A stretch of 52,465 nt of DNA from the NCBI GenBank assembly GCA_022793995.1, contig JAAWDY010000059.1, positions 1 to 52,465 on the forward strand, read 5' to 3'. Of the stretch, positions 29,500 through 37,344 are shown in pieces (position 1 is the first letter of the stretch; every line of letters starts with the position of its first letter). A program made the translations under genes and the position numbers. Origin of the DNA: Coprococcus sp. GTDB taxonomy: Bacteria > Bacillota > Clostridia > Lachnospirales > Lachnospiraceae. A model generated the notes under the pieces. That model made no database searches. It was not told the origin of the DNA and was given only the letters and a program-made list of their open reading frames with translations.

Positions 29500-30636
29500 T
29501 TATTCTGCGTTTTCAATATCTGCTTCTGTATAATATCCACTTTCGATTACAAGTTCTTTGTAATTATCTTTATCCAGGGATACTGGCTCGCAAAGGTAAG
29601 ACGGAACAACCTTAACGCCGTTGTCGTATGTCTCAGTGTCGTTGATTTCCGGCTCTGTTCCTTCCAGAACTGCCTGAACCATGGTTACACACTTCTCAGC
29701 AAGAAGCCCGGTATCTTTGAAGATCGTCTGTGTCTGTGAACCTTCGATGATGTTCTTGACAGCCATAACTTCTGCGTCCTGTCCTGTGATAAGCGGCCAT
29801 TTTGTTCCTACTTTGTAGCCTGCGCCTTCAAGAGCTGCCTTGATGCCGTAAGCGAATCCGTCGAACGCGGAGCATGCGATATCCAGATCATCTTCTGCAT
29901 AGAAGCCTGTCAGGAAGTTCTCACAGTTCTGCTGCGCTGTCTCCTGAGACCATCTAAGGATACAGGTATCCTCAAAAGATGTTCTGCCGGACTTGCAGAC
30001 CAGAGTCCCGTTGTCAAGGTATTTCTGGAGTACGCTCATAACGCCCTTGTGAAGAAGAACCGCATTGTTGTCGTCCGGAGAGCCCATGAAGAATTCGATC
30101 GTCTGCGGCTCTGTAGCGGAAGCCAGGCCAGCCTTTTCTTCGATGTATTCACCGATCTTTCTTCCTACGCCTTCATTATCGAATGATGCATAGTAGCTGA
30201 CAGCATCCGTGGACATAAGCAGACGGTCGTAAGCGATGACCGGAATGTTCGCTTCTTTTGCCTGATCCAGTACGTTTACAAGAGCCTCGGAGTCGATTGA
30301 TGCGATTACCAGACAATCTACCTGCTGAGCGATCATTGTCTCAAGCTGGCTGGTCTGTGCCTGGATATCATCCTCTGCATACTGAAGGTCTACTTCGTAG
30401 CCTAACGCTTCCAGCTGCTTCTTCATGTTCTCGCCGTCTTTGATCCATCTTTCAGAACTCTGGGTCGGCATCGCAACGCCGACTTTCTTGCCGTTGCTCT
30501 CTGCCTTCTCTTCGCTGCCGCCGTCGCTTCCGCTTCCGCTGTCACTATTTCCGCTGTCATTGCTTCCGCATCCTGTCAGCGCAAGTGCAAACACCATCGT
30601 TGCCGCGAGAATCATGCTGAGAATTCTCTTTTTCAT
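29500..30636 (-). CDS. chvE: Sugar-binding lipoprotein (ChvE type)
   Basis: This is the 378-residue extracellular solute-binding protein of the CUT2 transporter. The signal peptide ends in the lipobox LTGC (C24), and a flexible Ser/Gly/Asp-rich linker (25-50) follows. The type I periplasmic binding fold begins at KVGVAMPTQSSERWIKDG, with DCLVIASIDSEAL and IPVIAYDRLL as typical blocks. A much longer in-frame extension is rejected because GGAGG lies 9 bp before ATG 30636 and the extension crosses the promoter. Genetic context points to L-arabinose, but related proteins bind several monosaccharides. Confidence 0.95.
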   Translation of the reverse strand: MKKRILSMILAATMVFALALTGCGSNDSGNSDSGSGSDGGSEEKAESNGKKVGVAMPTQSSERWIKDGENMKKQLEALGYEVDLQYAEDDIQAQTSQLETMIAQQVDCLVIASIDSEALVNVLDQAKEANIPVIAYDRLLMSTDAVSYYASFDNEGVGRKIGEYIEEKAGLASATEPQTIEFFMGSPDDNNAVLLHKGVMSVLQKYLDNGTLVCKSGRTSFEDTCILRWSQETAQQNCENFLTGFYAEDDLDIACSAFDGFAYGIKAALEGAGYKVGTKWPLITGQDAEVMAVKNIIEGSQTQTIFKDTGLLAEKCVTMVQAVLEGTEPEINDTETYDNGVKVVPSYLCEPVSLDKDNYKELVIESGYYTEADIENAE

Positions 30637-30726
30637 TCTTTGTTTCCTCCTTTTTGTCAAGCTGCCATTTATTGTACATTTTTTGCTTGTACTGCTTTCT
30701 GGCACGCCTTTTTTGTTTATATTTAT

Positions 30727-30755
30727 AATATACATTACAACTTTGTTTTTTTCAA
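30727..30755 (-). promoter_or_regulatory. Promoter of the arabinose operon
   Basis: Minus-strand TTGAAA (30750-30755), a 17-bp spacer and TATATT (30727-30732) lie about 90 bp upstream of chvE. This is the only good match upstream of the seven-gene run. Confidence 0.65.
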
Positions 30756-30785
30756 CCCGTAATATATACCAAATTAAAATATAAC

Positions 30786-30842
30786 TTTTTGTACAAATTT
30801 TAAACTTGTATTTTATATGTCGAAATTTGTATATGTACATAT
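30786..30842. promoter_or_regulatory. Candidate AraR operators
   Basis: Two sites resemble the AraR consensus of the ATTTGTACGTACAAAT type known from Bacillus subtilis: TTTTTGTACAAAT (30786-30798) and the 18-bp near-palindrome ATTTGTATATGTACATAT (30825-30842, 14 of 18 positions symmetric). Both lie upstream of the -35 box. A third weaker TTGTAC pair is at 30672-30692, downstream of the start of transcription. Confidence 0.5.
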
Positions 30843-30920
30843 TTACTGTTTTTTCATAATTTGTTAACAAATTGCACAAAAAAGCAACACTCTGGACTCC
30901 CCCTTTTTGACATGGGAAAA

Positions 30921-30950
30921 GCACACAAAAATTTGTCCTTTCATAGACTA
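30921..30950 (+). promoter_or_regulatory. Possible sporulation promoter of sigK
   Basis: CATAGACTA (30942-30950) fits the sigma-K -10 pattern CATAnnnTA, with an AC-containing -35 (CAC at 30922-30924) about 17 bp upstream. sigK is partly self-transcribed in Bacillus, so this is plausible. The match is to a loose consensus. Confidence 0.4.
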
Positions 30951-30978
30951 TAGTAATTACTCTGCGAGGTGCTGCCTT

Positions 30979-31596
30979 TTGAAATCTTTTCCTCCTCCTC
31001 TCACCGCAGATGAAGAAGCCTTTTATTTGCAAAAATATACGGAGGGCGATCCGGAAGCAAAACGTATCCTCATTGAACGGAACCTGCGGCTTGTGGCCCA
31101 TGTAATCAAAAAATACCAGCATCTAGAGGACGATCCAGAGGATCTTCTCTCCATCGGGACGATCGGCCTCATCAAGGCGGTCACGACCTTCAATACTGAA
31201 AAAAATACCCGGCTCGCGACGTATGCCTGCCGTTGCATCGAGAATGAGATCCTGATGATGCTCCGCGGCAAACGGAAAACGAACCGGGAAACCTCTCTCT
31301 ATGAACCGATTGGAACAGACCGGGAGGGCAATGAGATTCATCTCTATGATATTATCGAGTCCGACGAGCCTGACGCCTGTTCCAAAATCTCAGTCAAAAA
31401 CGACATCCGGCTCCTGTACTCCAAGGTCGAATCGGAACTGACGCCCAGGGAACACCTGGTACTGAAAATGCGGTATGGCCTTTACAATGGAGAAGAATAC
31501 ACGCAGCGGGATATCGCAAAGCAGATCGGAATCTCAAGGTCCTATGTTTCCCGCATCGAAAAGAGCGCTATTGAAAAGTTGCGCCCCTTCTTCTAG
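30979..31596 (+). CDS. sigK: RNA polymerase sporulation sigma factor SigK
   Basis: Sigma-K directs late mother-cell gene expression. The 205 residues hold region 2 (RNLRLVAHVIKKYQ, DLLSIGTIGLIKAVTTF, TYACRCIENEILM), the linker PIGTDREGNEIHLYDII, and region 4 with an HTH (YTQRDIAKQIGISRSYVSRIE). TTG at 30979 is chosen because GAGGTG lies 8-9 bp upstream and the product then begins MKSFPPPLTADEE like relatives. The upstream in-frame TTG overlaps a promoter-like TTGACA. The gene is whole, with no skin element. There is no long pro-sequence, as in several Clostridia. Evidence for a spore-former. Confidence 0.93.
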   Translation: MKSFPPPLTADEEAFYLQKYTEGDPEAKRILIERNLRLVAHVIKKYQHLEDDPEDLLSIGTIGLIKAVTTFNTEKNTRLATYACRCIENEILMMLRGKRKTNRETSLYEPIGTDREGNEIHLYDIIESDEPDACSKISVKNDIRLLYSKVESELTPREHLVLKMRYGLYNGEEYTQRDIAKQIGISRSYVSRIEKSAIEKLRPFF

Positions 31597-31628
31597 GCTT
31601 ATACTCCCGCGCAGACTCAAAAAAGCGC

Positions 31629-31654
31629 AAAAAAAGGAGGACCAAAGTCCTCCT
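31629..31654 (-). terminator. Terminator of the trmR-trhP-CPBP unit
   Basis: AGGAGGA and TCCTCCT form a 7-bp stem with a 6-base loop, followed on the minus strand by seven T's (31629-31635). It lies 40 bp past the CPBP protease stop and converges with sigK. Confidence 0.85.
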
Positions 31655-31694
31655 GGTACATAGATCATAGATCGTATATCCTATATCTCATTTC

Positions 31695-32633
31695 CTACAT
31701 TCCATATAGCAAACTCCCATCCACAGCCAAAGAAACCGCGATAATACAGATCCCTATAAGGGCCATCCCCCCGCTGAATAGCATGAGCGCAAGAAAATCC
31801 GCCTTTTTCCTCCTTGGAAGGAATCCATCCCGGTATCCTGCCTGCCCTTTGCGAAGCAGATAGTCCCCTGCATAGAGAAGGAATGGAGCCGATGAGCCGT
31901 ACAGCATATAGATGCCGACTGTCACAAGCGGAACTGCTCCGGCGGTATAGGCTACGCCTGTATCGATCCCGATACCCTGTCCCGCACCATAAAGGAATTG
32001 AATTAAAAGGACAGGCACCATATTATTTACCAGGTGAAACAGCATATTATAGAACATATTATCCGTCACCACCAACAGATATCCCATACCGACGCCTAAG
32101 ATCGCCGTTGGCACAAACCGCCAAATGCTGCCGTGGAAGGCACCGAAAATAGCGGACACCACCAGAATCCCGACCCAAGGGCTTCGCATTTCCCGAAACG
32201 CAGAGAACATCGCGCCCCGAAACGCCATCTCTTCACAGACGGCGGGCGTCACGCATACGAGCACAATAGCGACCGCCAGAGTCACCCCCGACGCCAGGCT
32301 GTTCACTCCCCCGGAAGCCTGCGCCATACGCTGCGGAAATACATAAAGCATGATGCTGGAAGGAATCATCGCCGCAAAAAAGGCGCCCATCCACAGCACC
32401 AACGTCCCGGCTATCTTGGCTGGTTCCGGCTTTCTAAAGGGAAATACCCTCTTTAAGTCCGCCCGGAATAAAAAGGCGACTGCCACTGCGATCACCACGA
32501 GCAGTCCCTCATAAAAAAGGACTCCCCATTCTCCCATATTCCACACGATCTTACCGCTGAGCCAGAAAATATCCAGCCCGTAGAGGATCACCAGAATTAT
32601 TGCAACATAAGGCTTCATCGGTCTTTTATTCAT
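31695..32633 (-). CDS. CPBP family intramembrane glutamic endopeptidase
   Basis: This 312-residue protein has about eight hydrophobic helices. The Abi/CPBP motifs are present: EEMAFR (the catalytic Glu pair and Arg), FGAFHGSIWRF, and a third His in NMLFHLVNN. Relatives include CAAX prenyl proteases and bacteriocin-immunity or signalling proteases; the bacterial substrates are mostly unknown. Its ATG overlaps the stop of the U32 gene in an ATGA junction, indicating translational coupling. Confidence 0.9.
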   Translation of the reverse strand: MNKRPMKPYVAIILVILYGLDIFWLSGKIVWNMGEWGVLFYEGLLVVIAVAVAFLFRADLKRVFPFRKPEPAKIAGTLVLWMGAFFAAMIPSSIMLYVFPQRMAQASGGVNSLASGVTLAVAIVLVCVTPAVCEEMAFRGAMFSAFREMRSPWVGILVVSAIFGAFHGSIWRFVPTAILGVGMGYLLVVTDNMFYNMLFHLVNNMVPVLLIQFLYGAGQGIGIDTGVAYTAGAVPLVTVGIYMLYGSSAPFLLYAGDYLLRKGQAGYRDGFLPRRKKADFLALMLFSGGMALIGICIIAVSLAVDGSLLYGM

Positions 32634-33880
32634 TCGTTATCCATCTCTTTTCTTCTCAGTATATCATACTGCTCGATACTCTTTTTACATCCGCCCAAGG
32701 TCACATAGAGCGTCTGTTTGGGATGCGGGGCGCTGTCCTGCTCCTGTCCCTCGGTATTTACTATTTTTTCTACTGTAACAAGAAGGTTCTCCCCGTCCGG
32801 TTTCATGACCTCGATCTCATCGCCTGTACAGAACTTATTCCTCTGCTCGATCCGGACTACCGCGCCGTCCGTCTTCTCCACAATACCCAGGTACGTATAT
32901 TCCTTGATGTACGTACTGTTATCGTAGATCTGCGCCTCCTCCCCAGGTTTTCCGAAAAAGAATCCTGTTGTAAACTGCCGGTAGGTACAGTTGGAGATCT
33001 GCTCTAAATACCAGGGCATATTTTCCCGATAAATTTCGGGATCCTTCTGATAGTCGTCGATCGCCTTCCGGTAAGTCCGGGCCATCACCGCTACATATAA
33101 GGCGGTCTTCATCCTTCCTTCGATCTTGAAACTATCGATTCCAGCCTCGATCAGCTCCGGAATATGCCCGATCATACAGAGGTCCTTGGAGTTAAAGATG
33201 AACGTCCCTCTCTCATTCTCATACACCGGAAGATATTCACCCGGCCTTGACTCCTCCACCACCGCGTATTTCCAACGGCAGGGATGGGTACAGGCGCCGT
33301 GGTTGGCGTCGCGCCCGGTAAAATAATTGCTCAGAAGACATCTTCCCGAATAAGAAATGCACATAGCTCCCTGGACAAACGTCTCGATCTCCAGCTCGTC
33401 CGGGATATGACTGCGTATCTCCCGTATCTCTTCAAGCGTCAGCTCTCTTGCAGATACCACGCGCTTTGCCCCCTGACGGCGCCAAAAAAGGTAAGCGCCA
33501 TAATTCGTATTATTTGCCTGCGTACTGATATGGATCTCAATCTCAGGGCAGACCTCCCTGGCGAGGTCGAACACTCCCGGGTCCGCGATGATCAGTGCGT
33601 CCGGTCCGACTCCCTTAAGCTCTTCCAGATAAACGCGCACGCCCTCCAGATCCGAATTATGCGCCAAAATGTTGACGGTCACATAGACCTTTACGCCGTG
33701 AGCATGGGCAAACAGGATGCCTTCCTGCATTTCCTTCATGGAAAAGTTCTTTGCTTTCTCACGCAGCCCAAACGCCTCGCCGCCGATATACACTGCATCC
33801 GCGCCAAATACCACCGCTGTCTTTAACACCTCCAGGCTGCTTGCCGGAATCAGAAGCTCCGGGCGTCTTAACCTATCCAT
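32630..33880 (-). CDS. trhP: U32 family peptidase-like tRNA hydroxylation protein (TrhP-like)
   Basis: In Escherichia coli and B. subtilis, U32 proteins of this group make 5-hydroxyuridine at tRNA position 34 from prephenate-derived substrate. The 416 residues have the N-terminal TIM-like PELLIPASSLEVLKTAV block, the U32 signature ETFVQGAMCISYSGRCLLS, CTHPCRW (Fe-S cysteines), and a C-terminal barrel. In the signature Gln replaces the usual His. It lies 4 bp after a TrmR-like methyltransferase, the same pairing as yrrM-yrrN/O in B. subtilis, which supports the tRNA role over protease activity. Confidence 0.85.
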   Translation of the reverse strand: MDRLRRPELLIPASSLEVLKTAVVFGADAVYIGGEAFGLREKAKNFSMKEMQEGILFAHAHGVKVYVTVNILAHNSDLEGVRVYLEELKGVGPDALIIADPGVFDLAREVCPEIEIHISTQANNTNYGAYLFWRRQGAKRVVSARELTLEEIREIRSHIPDELEIETFVQGAMCISYSGRCLLSNYFTGRDANHGACTHPCRWKYAVVEESRPGEYLPVYENERGTFIFNSKDLCMIGHIPELIEAGIDSFKIEGRMKTALYVAVMARTYRKAIDDYQKDPEIYRENMPWYLEQISNCTYRQFTTGFFFGKPGEEAQIYDNSTYIKEYTYLGIVEKTDGAVVRIEQRNKFCTGDEIEVMKPDGENLLVTVEKIVNTEGQEQDSAPHPKQTLYVTLGGCKKSIEQYDILRRKEMDNE

Positions 33881-33884
33881 CTTC

Positions 33885-34553
33885 TCACTCTCCTGTGTTC
33901 TTCCTCATTTCCGAAATCTTAACGCTAAGCGCCGCACCGTCCCCCAGCGGGATGACGGTTGTCTCCAGATCCGGGTGGTGCTTGAGCGTGTACAGATACT
34001 CCCGCATCCGGCTGTGAATGGTACGGTCCCGTCTCTCCACGGCAAACCGAGACTGGATGATCTCCCCATCCTGAAGCACATTATCCGAAAGCAGGACGCC
34101 GCCCGGCCCCAGCAGACGCAGCACTTCCGGAAAATACGCCATATATTGTCCTTTCGCGGCATCCATAAAGATAAAATCATAGGGCCCTTCCAGTTCCGGC
34201 AGTACCTTCATAGCGTCGCCTTCCAACAGGGTAATCTGACCGTCCTTCCCTGCACGCCTGAAATTCGCACGCGCTTCCTGGATCCGTTTTTCATAGTTCT
34301 CTATCGTCGTAATGCTTGTATTTTTCGATACGTATTCGCTCATTAAAATCGCGGAAAACCCCACTGCCGTCCCCACTTCCAGAATACACTCCGGCTTCGT
34401 AATCCTAAGCAGAACCTTCAGAAAGCTCTGCATTTCCTTACGGATAATCGGCACGCGGGCCGCAAGGGCCTCCTTCTCGATCCCTTCCAGAATCTTACTA
34501 TTCTCCTGTTCCAGAGAATGCAGATAGTAAATCAGCCGTTCTTCTACTATCAT
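33885..34553 (-). CDS. trmR: SAM-dependent O-methyltransferase (TrmR-like)
   Basis: In B. subtilis TrmR (YrrM) methylates 5-hydroxyuridine-34 of tRNA to 5-methoxyuridine. The 222 residues are a class I methyltransferase of the caffeoyl-CoA OMT group: LEVGTAVGFSAILMSEYV (SAM loop), TIENYEKRIQEARANF, EGDAMKVLPEL, FIFMDAAKGQY and LSDNVLQDG. AGGAAGG precedes the start. Function is inferred from adjacency to the U32 gene. Upstream rnj ends 12 bp away. Confidence 0.85.
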   Translation of the reverse strand: MIVEERLIYYLHSLEQENSKILEGIEKEALAARVPIIRKEMQSFLKVLLRITKPECILEVGTAVGFSAILMSEYVSKNTSITTIENYEKRIQEARANFRRAGKDGQITLLEGDAMKVLPELEGPYDFIFMDAAKGQYMAYFPEVLRLLGPGGVLLSDNVLQDGEIIQSRFAVERRDRTIHSRMREYLYTLKHHPDLETTVIPLGDGAALSVKISEMRKNTGE

Positions 34554-34565
34554 GCCGACCTTCCT

Positions 34566-36230
34566 CTATACATCCATGATGATCGGCAGGATCATCGGTC
34601 TTCTCTTCGTCCTCTTCCAGATGAACTCGTTCATCGTATCGCGTATCACCAACTTGATCTTGCTCCAGTCCACATGTCTGCCAGTGAGGCACTTTTCTAC
34701 CGCTTCCGTCAGAACGCTCCGCGCTTCCTCCATCAGACTCTCCGACTCGCGCACATAGACAAACCCTCTGGAGACGATATCCGGGCCTGCTAGAAGCTGG
34801 TTCGTCCTCTTCTCCAGAGACATAACCACAATGAGTATCCCGTCTTCCGCAAGATGCTGCCGATCCCGAAGGACGATATTTCCCACATCTCCCACGCCGA
34901 GCCCGTCCACCAGAATCTCCCCTGTATGCACTTTGTCCACGACGCCGGCGCCGCCCTCATCCATCTCGAGAACATCCCCGGATTGGATGATGAATACATT
35001 CTCTTTCGGGATTCCAAGGGATTTTGCAAGCGCGGCGTTCGCTTTCCTGTGCCTGTATTCCCCATGAATCGGTATCGCGTATTTCGGCTTTACCAGAGAA
35101 TAGATGAGCTTTAGCTCCTCCTGGCAGGCATGTCCCGAAACATGTGCATCCTGGAAAATCACGTCCGCTCCCTTAGCCGACAGTTCGTTAATCACGTTTG
35201 AGACAGCCTTTTCATTACCCGGTATCGGATTCGAGCTGAAAATAATCGTGTCCCCAGGACGGATTGAGATCTTCTTATGGATGTCCGCCGCCATCCTCGA
35301 AAGGGCTGCCATGGATTCTCCCTGGCTTCCCGTTGTGATAATCGTCGTTTTCTCCGGCGGGTAATTCCGAAGCTGATCGACCTCGATCAACGTATGATCC
35401 GGCACATCCAGGTATCCCAGTTCCGAAGCGACAGATATGATGTTCACCATACTCCGCCCCTCTACGACGACTTTCCTTCCATATTTGTAAGAAGAATTGA
35501 TGATCTGCTGCACCCGGTCCACATTGGAAGCAAAGGTCGCAATGATGATTCTGGTATTGGAATGCTCTGCAAATATCCGATCAAAGGTAACGCCCACAGT
35601 CCTCTCCGACTGGGTAAATCCCTGTCTTTCCGCATTCGTGCTGTCCGACATTAGGGCCAGCACTCCCTTTTTCCCGATCTCCGCAAAACGCTGCAAGTCG
35701 ATAGCGTCGCCGAACACCGGCGTATAGTCGACTTTAAAGTCGCCTGTGTGCACTACAATCCCAGCCGGAGAATAAATGGCAAGGGCTGAGGCATCCTGGA
35801 TACTGTGGTTTGTCTTAATGAACTCGATCCGGAACTGTCCCAGGTTGATCGACTGCCCATGGCGCACCACTTTACGCTTCGTAGAACGGAGCAGGTTATG
35901 TTCCGTCAGCTTCCTCTCAATAATGCCCATCGTCAGCTTTGTCGTATAGATCGGAAGATTCATCTCTTTGAGCACATAGCACAAAGCCCCGATATGGTCC
36001 TCATGTCCATGTGTGATAATGAATCCTTTTACTTTCTCTATGTTATTCTTTAAATATGTCACATCCGGGATCACCAGATCGATCCCCAGCATGTCGTCCT
36101 CCGGGAACGCCAGCCCGCAGTCCACGACAATAATACTGTCTTCGTACTCAAAGACAGTGATATTCATTCCGATCTTCTCCAGTCCTCCGAGCGGAATGAT
36201 CCTCAATTTTGAATTGTTCTTTCTTTTCAA
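34566..36230 (-). CDS. rnj: Ribonuclease J
   Basis: This metallo-beta-lactamase/beta-CASP RNase has endonuclease and 5'-exonuclease activity in mRNA decay and rRNA maturation. The 554 residues show IIPLGGLEKIGMN, the zinc motif HGHEDH (H74, H76, D78, H79), NHSIQDA, HTGDFK, the beta-CASP block (SDSTNAER, IIATFASNVDRVQQI), HVSGHA, and a C-terminal dimer domain. GTG at 36236 abuts the ribosome-binding site GGAGGT. TTG at 36230, 6 bp from it, is preferred. Only one RNase J gene is seen here. Confidence 0.94.
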   Translation of the reverse strand: MKRKNNSKLRIIPLGGLEKIGMNITVFEYEDSIIVVDCGLAFPEDDMLGIDLVIPDVTYLKNNIEKVKGFIITHGHEDHIGALCYVLKEMNLPIYTTKLTMGIIERKLTEHNLLRSTKRKVVRHGQSINLGQFRIEFIKTNHSIQDASALAIYSPAGIVVHTGDFKVDYTPVFGDAIDLQRFAEIGKKGVLALMSDSTNAERQGFTQSERTVGVTFDRIFAEHSNTRIIIATFASNVDRVQQIINSSYKYGRKVVVEGRSMVNIISVASELGYLDVPDHTLIEVDQLRNYPPEKTTIITTGSQGESMAALSRMAADIHKKISIRPGDTIIFSSNPIPGNEKAVSNVINELSAKGADVIFQDAHVSGHACQEELKLIYSLVKPKYAIPIHGEYRHRKANAALAKSLGIPKENVFIIQSGDVLEMDEGGAGVVDKVHTGEILVDGLGVGDVGNIVLRDRQHLAEDGILIVVMSLEKRTNQLLAGPDIVSRGFVYVRESESLMEEARSVLTEAVEKCLTGRHVDWSKIKLVIRDTMNEFIWKRTKRRPMILPIIMDV

Positions 36231-36280
36231 TCTCACACCTCCAAATTATAATATGTATTTCATCCGTACTTTTTCATCGC

Positions 36281-36307
36281 AAAACAAAGAGTCCCTGCGC
36301 CGGACTC
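36281..36307 (-). terminator. Terminator of ireB-ruvX-DUF1292
   Basis: GAGTCC and GGACTC form a 6-bp stem with a 7-base loop, followed by TTTGTTTT on the minus strand. It lies 13 bp past the DUF1292 stop. Confidence 0.7.
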
Positions 36308-36319
36308 ATATTTCCCAAT

Positions 36320-36586
36320 CTACATCTCAATATCTACGTCTTCCAGTAATTCCTCGAAAACCTTCCGTACCGCTTCCAGTTCTACGTCATTATCTACAAT
36401 CTCAAAGATACTGTCCTCGTCTTTTGGCGAGCTGGTATCCTTAAGAATCATGCACTCTCCGTCACCTTCCTTAGAGTCTGCGATCAGAAGATAGGAATAT
36501 CCGTTCACCTTCGTCTGTTCCAGAACGTAAAATTCTACCGTTTCTCCACTGTCCTCAAAAGTAAATGTCAGCTTCTCATTATTCAT
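36320..36586 (-). CDS. yrzB: DUF1292 family protein (YrzB-like)
   Basis: This 88-residue acidic protein has the DUF1292 pattern: [20 protein letters not shown], a YLLIAD block, and a C-terminal [13 protein letters not shown] helix. Function unknown. It conservatively follows ruvX in Firmicutes. Its ATG overlaps the ruvX stop by 8 bp, and GGAGGGAAAG precedes it, so an upstream in-frame extension is rejected. Confidence 0.9.
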   Translation of the reverse strand: MNNEKLTFTFEDSGETVEFYVLEQTKVNGYSYLLIADSKEGDGECMILKDTSSPKDEDSIFEIVDNDVELEAVRKVFEELLEDVDIEM

Positions 36587-37016
36587 ACTCTTTCCCTCCG
36601 GAGAGCGAATCCAGAAATCCTTGTAATATAAAAACAGCCGCAATCTGATCCACATACTGCTTACGGTTCTCTCTTCTCACTCCAGATTCAATTAAAATCC
36701 GCTCCGCTGATACTGTAGTCAGACGCTCGTCCCACATCACGACTTCTATGCCGGTCCGTCGGCGAAGCATCTCACCAAATTCTAATGCTTTCTCTGCACG
36801 TTCTCCGATATCGTTATTCATGTGTTTGGGCAGCCCGATCACAAACTTCTCCGCCTGATACTTACCCGCCAGTTCTTCCAGCCTCGCAAGCGTACGACGA
36901 AGTTTATTCTCAGACTTACGCTCAATCGTCTCTACGGCCTGTGCTGTGATACCAAGCGGGTCGCTTACAGCGACCCCCACAGTCTTCGCACCGTAATCCA
37001 GTCCTATTATCCGCAT
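36579..37016 (-). CDS. ruvX: Putative Holliday junction resolvase RuvX (YqgF)
   Basis: This RNase H-fold nuclease is implicated in Holliday junction processing and pre-16S rRNA maturation. The 145 residues have the first acidic motif [29 protein letters not shown] and [14 protein letters not shown] with the second acidic site, and a C-terminal [19 protein letters not shown] two codons upstream is less likely than the ATG at 37016. It is the middle gene of ireB-ruvX-DUF1292. Confidence 0.95.
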   Translation of the reverse strand: MRIIGLDYGAKTVGVAVSDPLGITAQAVETIERKSENKLRRTLARLEELAGKYQAEKFVIGLPKHMNNDIGERAEKALEFGEMLRRRTGIEVVMWDERLTTVSAERILIESGVRRENRKQYVDQIAAVFILQGFLDSLSGGKEYE

Positions 37017-37030
37017 ATTCAAAGTATACC

Positions 37031-37288
37031 CTATAACTCGTGCCTAATATACGCTTTCAGTAATTCTTCTACGATCTCATCCCGCTCCACCTTCATTACA
37101 AGGCTCCTCGCCCCGTTGTAGCTGGTGATGTATGTAGGATCCCCTGACATGATATATCCCACGATCTGATTCACCGGATTATATCCTTTCTCCAGCAAAG
37201 CATTATATACAATCTCCAAAATGTCTTTTGCCTGGATCTGCGGACCGGCGTCCACTTTGAAAAACTGTGTATTTGTTAACTCTTTCAT
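37031..37288 (-). CDS. ireB: IreB family regulatory phosphoprotein (UPF0297)
   Basis: In Enterococcus faecalis IreB is a small substrate of the PASTA kinase IreK and affects cephalosporin resistance. This 85-residue member has the family landmarks: [59 protein letters not shown] site precedes the start, and a promoter (37316-37344) heads the operon. No PASTA kinase is in the window. Confidence 0.96.
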   Translation of the reverse strand: MKELTNTQFFKVDAGPQIQAKDILEIVYNALLEKGYNPVNQIVGYIMSGDPTYITSYNGARSLVMKVERDEIVEELLKAYIRHEL

Positions 37289-37315
37289 CTTACGACCTCC
37301 AATACTTCATTACCT

Positions 37316-37344
37316 ATTCTAATATAACATTTCAGAAAATTCAA
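37316..37344 (-). promoter_or_regulatory. Promoter of ireB-ruvX-DUF1292
   Basis: Minus-strand TTGAAT (37339-37344), a 17-bp spacer and TAGAAT (37316-37321). The -35 box overlaps the mtaB stop codon. Confidence 0.65.

Noticed and set aside
30637..31122. N-terminal extension of the ChvE-like protein
   Set aside because: It crosses the operon promoter and candidate operators, and a signal peptide with ribosome-binding site starts at 30636.
30979..31596. Skin-type insertion in sigK
   Set aside because: The reading frame is continuous from region 2 through region 4.
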